Shown piece by piece: positions 35,267 through 42,914 of a DNA stretch of 64,000 nt. Every line of letters begins with the position of its first letter. Position 1 is the first letter of the stretch. The position numbers and the translations under genes were made by a program. Below the pieces are notes generated by a model that saw only the letters and a list, made by a program, of their open reading frames with translations, was not told where the DNA came from and did no database searches. This stretch comes from Hydrogenophaga sp. GTDB lineage: Bacteria > Pseudomonadota > Gammaproteobacteria > Burkholderiales > Burkholderiaceae_C. Location: the NCBI RefSeq assembly GCF_011390835.1, contig NZ_JAABRQ010000009.1, forward strand, positions 1 through 64,000, in the 5' to 3' direction.

Positions 35267-37463
35267 AACGTTCCTTTGCTTTGAGCAGTGACACGCTCAA
35301 TTGCAGTGGCGCCAGCACCATGTCCAGCGCCTCGGCCACGCCCTGCGCCATGGCACGGCTTCCACAGACACGCACGATGGCGCCCTGCGTCACCCACTCA
35401 CGCAATTGCTCTGCGTCGCGGCGCAGGGCGTCCTGCACATAGCCACCGCCGTCCGGCACGCGGGAGAAAACCGTCTGCAAGGTCGCCAAGCGCCCCTCGC
35501 TGAGCCAGCGCTGAATCTCGGAGCCGAAGTAAAAATCCCGCGCCGGGTCGCGCCCGCCAAAGTACAAATGCATGGGGCTCCGTCTGTCGTTGCGCCGAAT
35601 GAAGCCGGCCAGGGGAGCAACGCCCGTGCCCGCCCCTATCAGCAGCACGGGCCGCCGCGTTCGCGGCAGGGCGAAACCGGGGTTGGGCCGGATGAAGGCG
35701 GCAGCAAAGTCACCAAGCTGCAGGCCCAGCAAGTTCGTCGAACACAGGCCGTCGGGCATCTGACGCACGCAGATTTCCAAAAACCCATCTTCCCAGCCTG
35801 ACGCCAGCGAGTAGTAACGCGGCACGGCCGAACCCGGTGGCACGATACCGGCGAGATCGCCAGCCACAAAGCGCGCCAGACCGAGCCCACGAAGGCGCGC
35901 GCCCAGGCCCTGCGCCGGCCACGAAAAGCGCAGGATCGCCGCGGCCTGCAATGCCGATCCGGGCAAGGCAGGAAAGTCCTGGCGTGACACGAGGGTGAGC
36001 GCGGTAGCGGGTGGCATGAGCGGTACGTGCTCCAGCACCAGGGGTTCGCTCAACGCCTGTGCCAGTGCCACGCCCCAGCGCGCAAACTGCTGGCCCGATT
36101 GCTGGTGGATGCACTCAAGCGGCAGCAGCTCAGGCCAGCCCTTTGCGCGCAGCGTTTGATTCAGCGCCTCGGCAAAGGCGCAGAAGGCCGGAAACTGCCG
36201 GTCGCCAAAGCCCAGCACGGTCACCGGCACGGCGCTCGCTTTGAGTTTGGCGATCTGCTCCAGGGCATGGCTGGCATGAGCCGGGGCCTGGCCTTCGCCA
36301 TAGGTGGCGGCCAGCACAAACACCTGCCGCGTGGCGGCCGTGGTTTGGAAACGCTCCAGCGGGCAGGTGTGAACGCGGTGGCCGCATTGGCTCAGCGCGT
36401 CTTGCAGCGTTTGGGCAAAACCCCAGGTGCTGCCGCCTTCGCTGGCCACGAAGATGAGCACATCAGCCTGGGCCAGCGGACGGTTGCCTGTGATGTGTGG
36501 CGCCTGCCGGCTCGCTTGCCACCAGATGACCAGGCCCGACAGCCAGAACAGCAACACGCTGGTGCCCACGAGTCCGAGCACCACGGCCCAGGGCCAGGCC
36601 CCTTCGCCCGTGTGCAGCACCACTGCCCAGTCGTTCACGCGCTGCGCAAAAGTCGCATCCTGCCAGGCCAGCATCTGGCCCGAGTACCGGTCGATCCAAC
36701 CTTGACCCTGGGCAGTGGCGACCTTCCAGGTGTCTTCCGGATCGGTGGCACCGGGAAAATTCAGCTTGTGCAAATTTTGTACAGCAAGGCCCTGCACCGC
36801 GGCCAGCCGCGCGCCAGGCAAGTCGGGCTGGCCAGTCACCACCGAAAGCACGTCGGGTTCGGCCCGGCTGTCCAGCGCCACCAGGCCCAGGGTTGAGGCG
36901 CTCATGGTCAGCGCCGTGAGCGATGTCAGGAACAGCACGGCGAGCACCACACGGCCCGCCACCACGTGGATGCGTTGCGCCAGCGAGCCACGCACCCGCG
37001 CCGCCAGCCGCCGCCAGCCACCCATGCGCCGCAGCAACAGCACCATGGCGGAGGCGCACAACAAACCCATGGCCAGCGCAATGCCCGCTGCACCCCAGCG
37101 CCCAACGTCGCCCAACAGCAGCGAGCGGTGCAAGTTCTTCACCCAGCGCGGCAGCGCCGAGGGTTGCCACGCACCCAGCACTTGGCCATTGGCCGGGTCC
37201 ACGTAGGACGCCTGCGGCTGATCGCCGGCAAAGCTGAAGACCACGATGGCACCCGAAGGCAGATGGCGAATTTCCTGTATTCCAGGCACTGTGCGCGTCA
37301 CGCGCTCCACCAGCGTGGCCAAGGGCAAATCGCCCGGTGCGGCGGGTGCCTGCCAGACCTGCTGCACCGGGTCGATCGCCAGGATGGCGCCGGTGACGCC
37401 CAGCACCACGGCCAGGGTGCCAACGGTCAGGCCCACCCAGCGATGGATCGCTTTCCAGCTCAT
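35247..37463 (-). CDS. PepSY membrane, flavodoxin and NADPH-reductase fusion
   Basis: A 738-residue fusion. The N-terminus has PepSY-type membrane helices (HRWVGLTVGTLAVVLGVTGA, LHRSLLLGDVGRWGAAGIAL, RIHVVAGRVVLAVLFLTSLT, a helix near 290-310). Then come a flavodoxin domain (LIFVASEGGSTWGFAQTLQDAL, about 345-480) and an FNR-like reductase domain with FAD motif PRYYSLAS and NADPH motif LIGAGTGVAPLAGFI, ending in the CPR-like tail RYAEDVF. It should pass electrons from cytoplasmic NADPH through FAD, FMN and the membrane to a periplasmic flavoprotein. The DUF2271 gene lies 10 bp upstream and apbE overlaps its 3' end. Confidence 0.92.
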   Translation of the reverse strand: MSWKAIHRWVGLTVGTLAVVLGVTGAILAIDPVQQVWQAPAAPGDLPLATLVERVTRTVPGIQEIRHLPSGAIVVFSFAGDQPQASYVDPANGQVLGAWQPSALPRWVKNLHRSLLLGDVGRWGAAGIALAMGLLCASAMVLLLRRMGGWRRLAARVRGSLAQRIHVVAGRVVLAVLFLTSLTALTMSASTLGLVALDSRAEPDVLSVVTGQPDLPGARLAAVQGLAVQNLHKLNFPGATDPEDTWKVATAQGQGWIDRYSGQMLAWQDATFAQRVNDWAVVLHTGEGAWPWAVVLGLVGTSVLLFWLSGLVIWWQASRQAPHITGNRPLAQADVLIFVASEGGSTWGFAQTLQDALSQCGHRVHTCPLERFQTTAATRQVFVLAATYGEGQAPAHASHALEQIAKLKASAVPVTVLGFGDRQFPAFCAFAEALNQTLRAKGWPELLPLECIHQQSGQQFARWGVALAQALSEPLVLEHVPLMPPATALTLVSRQDFPALPGSALQAAAILRFSWPAQGLGARLRGLGLARFVAGDLAGIVPPGSAVPRYYSLASGWEDGFLEICVRQMPDGLCSTNLLGLQLGDFAAAFIRPNPGFALPRTRRPVLLIGAGTGVAPLAGFIRRNDRRSPMHLYFGGRDPARDFYFGSEIQRWLSEGRLATLQTVFSRVPDGGGYVQDALRRDAEQLREWVTQGAIVRVCGSRAMAQGVAEALDMVLAPLQLSVSLLKAKERYAEDVF

Positions 37464-37473
37464 GCAAGTCTCT

Positions 37474-37950
37474 TCACTGGAGCTGGAAGGTCACGGACTG
37501 GATGTATTGCTTACCGGCCTGCGGCTTGCCGACATTCGCTTTGGACAGCGGCACGCGGACTTCCGAGGGGCTGTCGCGCATGTCTTCTGCTGCGGCGTCG
37601 ATGCGGATTTCATAGCCTGCGTCAATGAGTGCATCCGCCAGATCGGCTGTGACCTTGAGCGTGCGCCCGGCGCCGACGCTGGCGCCGGTGACACCGTCCA
37701 GGCGCTTGGCGTCACCGGCCGAAAGGCGGCTCCAGTCAGACAAGTGCTTGTGGTACTTCGCCTTACCGCCGGCCACCCACAGCGTGCGCACATAGGCGCC
37801 TTTGGCATCGGTCAGGTAGGCCGCAAGATAGGCGCCGTCGCCGCCGTAGCTCTTGAGCTGGGCGGTCAGCGTGATCGGGCGGCTGTGCGCCAGGGCGGGA
37901 AGAGCCAGCGCGCAAGCGGTGGCCAATAGGGTCAAAAGTGGTTTGGACAT
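37474..37950 (-). CDS. DUF2271 exported protein, probable flavinylation target
   Basis: A 158-residue exported protein (signal peptide ending ALAHS, then ITLTAQLKSYGGDGAYLAAY) of the DUF2271 family. Residues 85-91 read DGVTGAS, matching the ApbE target pattern D-x-x-(S/T)-G-A-(S/T), so Thr 88 is the expected site of covalent FMN. With the PepSY-flavodoxin-reductase and ApbE genes directly downstream it probably is the periplasmic electron carrier of the system. The linked flavin is inferred; the motif is seen directly. Confidence 0.88.
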   Translation of the reverse strand: MSKPLLTLLATACALALPALAHSRPITLTAQLKSYGGDGAYLAAYLTDAKGAYVRTLWVAGGKAKYHKHLSDWSRLSAGDAKRLDGVTGASVGAGRTLKVTADLADALIDAGYEIRIDAAAEDMRDSPSEVRVPLSKANVGKPQAGKQYIQSVTFQLQ

Positions 37951-37975
37951 GGTGATGCTCCTGTGGAAAGGGTGT

Positions 37976-38389
37976 TTATTCGGTCTGGCCGCGCGGCGCG
38001 GTACCTGGGGTCAACAAAGGCGATGGCGCGTCGGCGCCGTCCGGTTGTGTTGGTTGGGCCTGCTGCGCGGCACCGTTGTCATTGCGATCGCGCTCCCGCG
38101 CTCGCTGGCGGTCGTCTTGCTTGATCTTCAAGACCGTCAGGGTTTCCGGGTCGATCTTGGCTTTGAAGGCGCGGCCTTGGGCATCCGTGCCGCGAATTTC
38201 GTAGCAGCCATCGTCGATCTTCAGGCGCTGGATCTGCCAGCCCTGTGCGGCTGCCATCTGCCGCACGGCATCGCGCGACTGCCAGCGATTCAGCGGCGCA
38301 TCGCAATCGTCATCGGCCCACACAGGCAGTGTGGCCAGGCTCAGTGACAGAACCAGCAGGCCGCGGCGCAGAAAAGTGGGGTGTTTCAT
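37976..38389 (-). CDS. PepSY domain exported protein
   Basis: A 137-residue protein with a signal peptide (ending VWAD) and a PepSY-like domain (AAAQGWQIQRLKIDDGCYEIRG and the AKIDPETLTVLKIK strand; the two Cys residues could pair). The C-terminal third is low-complexity (RQRARERDRND, Gln/Pro/Ala). It is the first gene of the flavin-electron-transfer operon, 25 bp before the DUF2271 gene. It may act as a regulator, chaperone or electron-transfer partner; no function is assigned. Confidence 0.85.
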   Translation of the reverse strand: MKHPTFLRRGLLVLSLSLATLPVWADDDCDAPLNRWQSRDAVRQMAAAQGWQIQRLKIDDGCYEIRGTDAQGRAFKAKIDPETLTVLKIKQDDRQRARERDRNDNGAAQQAQPTQPDGADAPSPLLTPGTAPRGQTE

Positions 38390-39149
38390 AGGGGATCCCT
38401 TGAATCGGGTGAATGCATGAAAAGCGGTTCTCGATGCAGGCTCCAGAGGGCCGCACGGGCATCTGACCCATGCCGCCAGGGATCACAGCGTGTGGACAAG
38501 CCTCCTCTGACCGGGCGGCGAGAGGACGGGCCCTACCCGGGGTGCTGCCCAGCAGCCCGATTCCAGTTCCAGCTTTGATGCGCATGAGGTTTCTGCTTTC
38601 CTGTTGAATGGCATTGTGGAAAAAGCGCCCTGCATGCAAGCTGAATGGCGCGTTCATCCTCTGTTCATCGCCCAGGAGGTAACACCCAGACCTGTGCCAT
38701 CGTGCAGCTCCTGTGCCCGACCGCTCCAGTTGGGGCAGTTCGGCTGATGAAATCGTCTGACCGCCGACTCGGTGGCTCCCTTGCTGGGAGCTGGCCTGAA
38801 GCCATGCATCATCCCCCTCTGTGTTGCATCCAGACCCACCGAGACTGCGTCACCACCAATGGAATCGAATCTTGGGTCAGCACAGGGGCCAGCGGCAACA
38901 GGGACATGAGCCGTTTTCTCTGCCGCGCAACTCGGTGCGACAAAGGCAGGATGCTCCAGTGAGGTCGCGGGCTGGGCCGATGTCAATGCAGCAACAGCCC
39001 CTCATGCTATGAGGCTGGGGAAAGCTTCTGAGGAGCCTGGTCTTGCGATTTGGGCAATACCTGCACAGAACTCGGGGTACCGACCAAATTCGACGCACAG
39101 CAGGCAGTGGCCGCAAGACAGCGGATCGATTGCTTGCACATGCAAACCC
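38390..39149. other. Gene-free stretch between the flavin operon and BON gene
   Basis: About 760 bp without a convincing gene. A 105-codon plus-strand frame at 38645 has no domain or good ribosome-binding site and Cys-rich nonsense-like composition. No regulon-type promoter is present. The promoter of the PepSY/DUF2271 operon should lie at its left end. Confidence 0.5.
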
Positions 39150-39488
39150 TCACTTCTTGATGGTGAATTCGTCGTGAATGGTGTGGGCACCGTCCGAGGC
39201 GCGCGCAAGCTTGATCGCCTCATCGATCTGCGCCTGGTTGTCGAGCACGCCGCTCAAGCGCACATCGCCCTTGAGCGTCACAACGGTGATATCAAAACCC
39301 TTGAGCAACTCACTCTGCAGAAAGGCCGTATGGACATGATGGGTCACGTCGGTGTCCGAAACCTGGCCAATGTCCGCCGCGGCAACGGGCGCCACCGCCG
39401 CTGTCTCGGGCCCCTTGCCACAGCCCATCACCGACAACGTGAGGATAATCCCGGCGGCAAGGAAAGGAAGTCTGGTTCGCTGATGCAT
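39150..39488 (-). CDS. BON-domain lipoprotein
   Basis: A 112-residue exported protein whose signal peptide ends near SVMGC (likely lipobox), followed by one BON domain (about 45-110, IGQVSDTDVTHHVHTAFLQ, FDITVVTLKGDVRLSGVL, ASDGAHTIHDEFTI). BON domains bind phospholipid and stabilise the envelope under stress. ATG 39488 is preferred to the upstream ATG because AAAGGA precedes it. The regulon promoter at 39536-39579 puts its predicted start 41 nt upstream, like those of ompA and CsbD. Confidence 0.88.
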   Translation of the reverse strand: MHQRTRLPFLAAGIILTLSVMGCGKGPETAAVAPVAAADIGQVSDTDVTHHVHTAFLQSELLKGFDITVVTLKGDVRLSGVLDNQAQIDEAIKLARASDGAHTIHDEFTIKK

Positions 39489-39535
39489 GTGAGGATCCTT
39501 TGATGGATGAGTCATTGACAGATGAACCCAAGCGC

Positions 39536-39579
39536 ATGTTCGTGTGCTTCAGGAAGCCTGTCTGTGCGTTGGCGAACAT
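39536..39579 (-). promoter_or_regulatory. Regulon promoter of BON-domain gene
   Basis: Minus-strand 20-mer ATGTTCGCCAACGCACAGAC (39560-39579) with both half-sites and GAC; -10-like GAACAT at 39536-39541. The operator start is 91 nt from the ATG, the same distance as at ompA. Confidence 0.7.
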
Positions 39580-39739
39580 CGGCATGGCTGGCTGATCGCG
39601 TCGTCCTGGTCAAGCCATGCCCTGCGCCTGCCGACCAGGTGAGGTGCTGCTTCCCCAACCTCGCCGAATGAACCCTCTCGGGGCTCCGTAAACCGGTGGT
39701 CCGATTTCGCGCACCGACATCCTCTTCAGGACCAATCGC

Positions 39740-39829
39740 TCAGTTCGCCCGAAGACCCTGGATTCGCAGGCGCAGCGCACTCGTGATCACCGGTGCCGAA
39801 CTGAGGCTCTTGGCCGGCGAGGCGAACGC
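39740..39829 (-). pseudogene. Fragment of a copper P-type ATPase C-terminus
   Basis: The minus strand encodes about 29 residues and a stop (SPAKSLSSAPVITSALRLRI, then QGLRAN) aligning with the C-terminus of the copper ATPase at 25457-27856 ([17 protein letters not shown]...IRAN), about two thirds identical. No more of the ATPase is present, so it is a broken relic of a second copA-like copy. Confidence 0.7.
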
Positions 39830-39991
39830 CTGCAGCTACTCGCCGCCCTGCTCACGCCGCCCGATACGTGATGGGATGCGCAGGCCCTTCACCGACAGCA
39901 GTACATGGATTCGGCACCAGGGACGCACGCCGCATGTCTTGGGTTCGGTCACAGTGCGGATGATCAAGCTCTCTCCGTGCGACCACGGCCA

Positions 39992-40579
39992 TCACTTCTC
40001 CTGGCCCAGCGCCACCCGAAACGCCTCCAGCTTCGCCTCGTAGGCATCAGCTTCGCCGTAGTCGAGAAAACGGTTGTAGCGCGAATGCGTGCCGAGAATC
40101 TTGTGGGCATGCTTGATGGGGCAAAAGTACTGTTCGGTGCGGGCCAGGATCTCGGCCATGTAGCCCATCAGTCCGTTGCCGTATTCGCAGTAGGTGCAGT
40201 GGAACTTCTCGATGAAGTTGAGGTAGCCGAGGTGGCGCCGGTCAAACACCAGGTAGTCGCCGCGCCGGACCTTTTTGATGCCGTAGATCGGGAAGCAGGT
40301 CCACTGGTAGAAGCTCACGCAGGCATCGAGCATGAGCAGCGGGATCACCATGCCATAGATAAGCGGGCCGGTGATCAGATTCTGTGGCCGGTTGGTCACC
40401 AGCCAGCGAAAGAAGTTGGTCTTCAGCTTGCGATGGGCTTGCCCGACCGAGCGCTCGAACTCGACGCGTTTGCCCTTGATCTGGAAGAACATCCGGCTCT
40501 CCTGATCGTGAACTGCGGTGCGCAGGTCCGCTTCGAGTGCGGCCATTTGCTGCAGGATGTGGTTGATTCGATCGTTCAT
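39992..40579 (-). CDS. Hypothetical protein with CxxC and Cys/His motif
   Basis: I do not recognise this 195-residue protein. It starts with a helical region with Glu, Gln and Arg, has a hydrophobic hairpin near residues 80-105 (LITGPLIYGMVIPLLMLDAC), then FHCTYCEYGNGLMGY and EQYFCPIKHAHK, a Cys/His arrangement that could bind a metal, and a charged C-terminus. It might be a membrane-associated metal or redox protein. The start at 40579 (MNDRINHILQ) has a weak ribosome-binding site. It is divergent from the regulon promoter at 40646, which is close to palindromic and could also act on this gene. Confidence 0.7.
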   Translation of the reverse strand: MNDRINHILQQMAALEADLRTAVHDQESRMFFQIKGKRVEFERSVGQAHRKLKTNFFRWLVTNRPQNLITGPLIYGMVIPLLMLDACVSFYQWTCFPIYGIKKVRRGDYLVFDRRHLGYLNFIEKFHCTYCEYGNGLMGYMAEILARTEQYFCPIKHAHKILGTHSRYNRFLDYGEADAYEAKLEAFRVALGQEK

Positions 40580-40645
40580 TGTTGCGAGCATAGACCCAGG
40601 TGCCCCATCTGGTGTCGTCTTGCGCGGCCGAGGGGGCCAGCCGTT

Positions 40646-40689
40646 GCGTGCGCTGGCGAACAGACCGACGGACTCACCTTCTCGACAAT
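40646..40689 (+). promoter_or_regulatory. Regulon promoter of unknown gene and VIT gene
   Basis: 20-mer GCGTGCGCTGGCGAACAGAC (40646-40665) with GAC, and -10 GACAAT at 40684-40689. The operator start is 104 nt from ATG 40750 (90 from an out-of-frame ATG at 40736). It is the only obvious promoter before the VIT-family gene. Confidence 0.65.
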
Positions 40690-40749
40690 CTGTCCGATCC
40701 GACGCCCGCGGTCCATGACTGCGTGGCACCACCCAATGAGAAGCGCTGT

Positions 40750-41094
40750 ATGGACAAGATCGAACAGCTGGCGAGGGGCCAACTCTCTTCAGACCCAAAG
40801 GACCTGGTCAAGAACGACCGCTGGATCTTTGGCTGGGATGTGCCCGAAGTTGAAGAAGCCTCGTCAGACCGGATGATTCTCAACGCGCAGCGGCAGGCGC
40901 TCGATGATGTTGAATCGGAGTGCTCTGCGGGCATCCCTGGATGCATCAGCGCAAGTCGACGCGGACAGCGGCAAGTCGATCGTGGCGCATGGATCCGAGT
41001 GCTCAAAGGAATGTGCGCCAGTCGGTGCAGTGCGCCTGGATCCGATCACGGTGCAGCGATAGTCACCGCCCATGCACGCGGCAAGCCGCCGTGA
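40750..41094 (+). CDS. Hypothetical protein, 114 residues
   Basis: The first 45 residues (MDKIEQLARGQLSSDPKDLV, then KNDRWIFGWDVPEVEEA) are polar, charged and protein-like. The second half is Cys/Ser/Arg/Gly-rich and less convincing, so the real gene may be shorter, or its 3' part may be frameshifted. I do not recognise a family. It lies just before the VIT-family gene (16-bp gap) behind a regulon promoter. Confidence 0.5.
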   Translation: MDKIEQLARGQLSSDPKDLVKNDRWIFGWDVPEVEEASSDRMILNAQRQALDDVESECSAGIPGCISASRRGQRQVDRGAWIRVLKGMCASRCSAPGSDHGAAIVTAHARGKPP

Positions 41095-41110
41095 ACCGCT
41101 GAGCCCCACC

Positions 41111-41803
41111 ATGCGCCGCCACACCGAACACCACCGCAGCGACCGCATCGGCTGGCTGCGCGCCGCTGTTCTCGGTGCGAACGACGGCATCGTGTCAACC
41201 GCAAGCCTGGTGCTTGGCGTGGCTGCAGCGGGCGCCGACCACCGGACCATCCTGCTGACCAGCGTCTCGGGACTGATCGCGGGCGCCATGTCGATGGCGG
41301 CGGGGGAATTCGTCTCGGTCCATTCCCAGGCGGACACCGAAAAAGCCGACCTGGCGCGCGAGCGCGCCGAGCTGAAACAGGACCCGGCGGGTGAACAGCG
41401 CGAGCTTTCTGGCATCTACGTCGGTCGGGGGCTGGACCCAGCGTTGGCCGATCAGGTAGCCGGCAAGTTGATGGCCCATGACGCGCTCGGTGCGCACGCC
41501 CGTGACGAACTTGGACTCTCCGAAACAACCGCAGCGCGTCCGATCCAGGCGGCCTGGGCTTCTGCCGGCAGCTTCGCGGTCGGCGCGGTGCTGCCGATTG
41601 CCGTCGTCGCCCTGGCTCCGTCCGCGCATCTGATCCTCGGCGTGTCGCTGTCGTCCTTGGCCTTTCTCGCTGGTCTGGGTGCCATTTCGGCCAAAGCGGG
41701 TGGAGCCCGGGTGTGCACCGGCACGTGGCGTGTCGCAGTCTGGGGTGCTGTGGCGATGGCAGTCACCGCAGGTGCTGGTGCCCTGTTTGGTGTGGTTGCC
41801 TGA
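41111..41803 (+). CDS. VIT1/CCC1-family iron/manganese transporter
   Basis: A 230-residue membrane protein of the VIT/CCC1 family, with the conserved start DRIGWLRAAVLGANDGIVST, the GLIAGAMSMAAGEFVSV helix, a cytoplasmic Glu-rich helix (SQADTEKADLARERAELKQD) for metal handling, and three C-terminal helices. Members move Fe2+ or Mn2+ out of the cytoplasm or into stores. ATG 41111 starts the conserved region; the upstream Met at 41072 lies inside the previous gene. Confidence 0.9.
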   Translation: MRRHTEHHRSDRIGWLRAAVLGANDGIVSTASLVLGVAAAGADHRTILLTSVSGLIAGAMSMAAGEFVSVHSQADTEKADLARERAELKQDPAGEQRELSGIYVGRGLDPALADQVAGKLMAHDALGAHARDELGLSETTAARPIQAAWASAGSFAVGAVLPIAVVALAPSAHLILGVSLSSLAFLAGLGAISAKAGGARVCTGTWRVAVWGAVAMAVTAGAGALFGVVA

Positions 41804-42249
41804 ACTCCCGGGACTCTAGCCAACGCAGCCACCCAGCAGGATGCCGTGCGCTGGGAGGTACCGGATCACCGGGTGCGCGTATCGAGCTGGAACTGACTGC
41901 GGTCGGTCGCAGCGGCGTTCATTCGCGCTCAGGAAATGCCGAATGCTTTCACCAGCGGATGCGTGCAGGTCAATAGAAGTTGGGGTGGGGGTTCAGCGCG
42001 GATGGTACACAGCGACCGGGAAGACCGGTGGTCATGGACAAAGGCGTTGAATCCCACGGCCACAGCATGCAGGCATTGGGCGGTGGCGTCGGTGCGCTGC
42101 AGCACATAGGCCACGCGACAGAAAGATGGCGCTCCAATGCCGCCCGGCAGCAGCAGCTTACGTTCGACAGCGAACAGACGCAGACTCCTGGCGGGTCTAA
42201 AAAGGGCGGCAAGGTGAACGCTGTTGTTCACCCCAACCAAAGGACTCAC
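41804..42249. other. Gene-free stretch before the CsbD gene
   Basis: About 445 bp with the regulon promoter at 42160-42203 and no credible gene. A minus-strand open frame here shows weak hints of protein-like sequence (LLLPGGIGAPSFCRVAYV) but has no recognisable start or domain, so it could be a decayed gene. Confidence 0.45.
42160..42203 (+). promoter_or_regulatory. Regulon promoter of CsbD gene
   Basis: 20-mer ACGTTCGACAGCGAACAGAC (42160-42179; first half-site CGTTCG) with GAC. The A-rich -10 TAAAAA is at 42198-42203 (TCTAAA at 42196 is an alternative). The operator start is 90 nt from the CsbD ATG, as at ompA and regulator B. Confidence 0.7.
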
Positions 42250-42465
42250 ATGAACTGGGAAACGATTCAAGGCAACTGGAAACAGCTCACCGGACAGCTC
42301 AGGTCCCAATGGGGCAAGTTGACCGACGATGACCTGCAGGTGGTGGCGGGCCATCGCGACAAGCTTGCCGGCAAGATCCAGGAGCGCTACGGCATCGCCA
42401 AGGATGCGGCCGAGAAGCAGCTCAAGGAATGGGAAGCCAAGGCCGACGAAGCCTGGCTGAAGTGA
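42250..42465 (+). CDS. CsbD family stress protein
   Basis: A 71-residue CsbD-like protein (MNWETIQGNWKQLTGQLRSQ, then DKLAGKIQERYGIAKDAAEK), entirely helical and charged, of normal family length. CsbD proteins are abundant general-stress proteins with unknown biochemical activity. A strong AAAGGA ribosome-binding site lies 8 nt upstream. It has its own regulon promoter and a hairpin at its stop codon. Confidence 0.93.
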   Translation: MNWETIQGNWKQLTGQLRSQWGKLTDDDLQVVAGHRDKLAGKIQERYGIAKDAAEKQLKEWEAKADEAWLK

Positions 42466-42482
42466 GCCACGGCTTGGCTCAC
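42462..42482 (+). terminator. Hairpin overlapping the CsbD stop codon
   Basis: A perfect 8-bp stem GTGAGCCA (42462-42469) / TGGCTCAC (42475-42482) with a 5-nt loop. No T-tract follows, so it may be a weak terminator or an mRNA 3'-end stabiliser. Confidence 0.45.
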
Positions 42483-42490
42483 CCGAGGCT

Positions 42491-42679
42491 GACCACCAGC
42501 GAGTGAAACCCGTCCTGGGAAAGTAGGCGTGGCTCAGCGAATGAGCGCGCGCTCAGTTCCGTCGAGAGCATCAGTAAAAAAGGTTCGCACTGCTCCAGCA
42601 GTCGCTTGCGGGTGACCTTGGGCAGTTGCTGGATCAGCAGGTTTTCGGCCGGGGCGATCGAGGCACTTTCTTGAATCGT
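42491..42679 (-). pseudogene. Decayed copy of Crp/Fnr regulator A (5' part)
   Basis: The minus strand of 42491-42679 aligns with the first about 62 codons of regulator A (29349-30071), sharing AENLLIQQLPKV and RKRLLEQCEPF. Its start codon is ACG where regulator A has ATG (flanks CTGA-ACG versus CTGA-ATG), it has a frameshift after the SARS segment, and it stops aligning after about 62 codons. It is non-functional. It still sits divergently next to ompA, mirroring the intact regulator A/PRC-barrel pair. Confidence 0.85.
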
Positions 42680-42748
42680 TCAGTGGCACCCCAAGGGGTC
42701 GCCTCTGAAACGAAACCTGCACCTTCAAGCGTGAACCGCTCTCTCACC

Positions 42749-42792
42749 GGTCTGGAGCGCTCTGCGCTGTCTGACTGTGTGCGAGCGCACAA
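42749..42792 (-). promoter_or_regulatory. Relic regulon promoter of the crp pseudogene
   Basis: Minus-strand 20-mer TTGTGCGCTCGCACACAGTC (42773-42792), closely matching the regulator A operator (GTGTGCGCTAGCAGACAGTC), including the GTC end. -10-like CAGACC at 42749-42754. It faces the dead crp copy. Confidence 0.5.
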
Positions 42793-42823
42793 GGCGAACG
42801 CCCCACCTGTGGTGAATTTGCAC

Positions 42824-42867
42824 ATGTGCGGCAGCGTACGGACGACCGTCCGCGACACTTTTACAAA
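42824..42867 (+). promoter_or_regulatory. Regulon promoter of OmpA-family gene
   Basis: 20-mer ATGTGCGGCAGCGTACGGAC (42824-42843) with -10 TACAAA at 42862-42867. The second half-site has CGTACG for CGnACA. The predicted start near 42874 gives a 41-nt leader. Confidence 0.7.
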
Positions 42868-42914
42868 CGGGCAGTGCATTTCGCGCAATGCGTCGATGAC
42901 GCAAGAAAGACCTC

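Noticed and set aside
38645-38962. A 105-codon plus-strand frame in the gap before the BON gene
   Set aside because: No domain, poor ribosome-binding site, and Cys/Ser/Arg-rich composition typical of random frames here.
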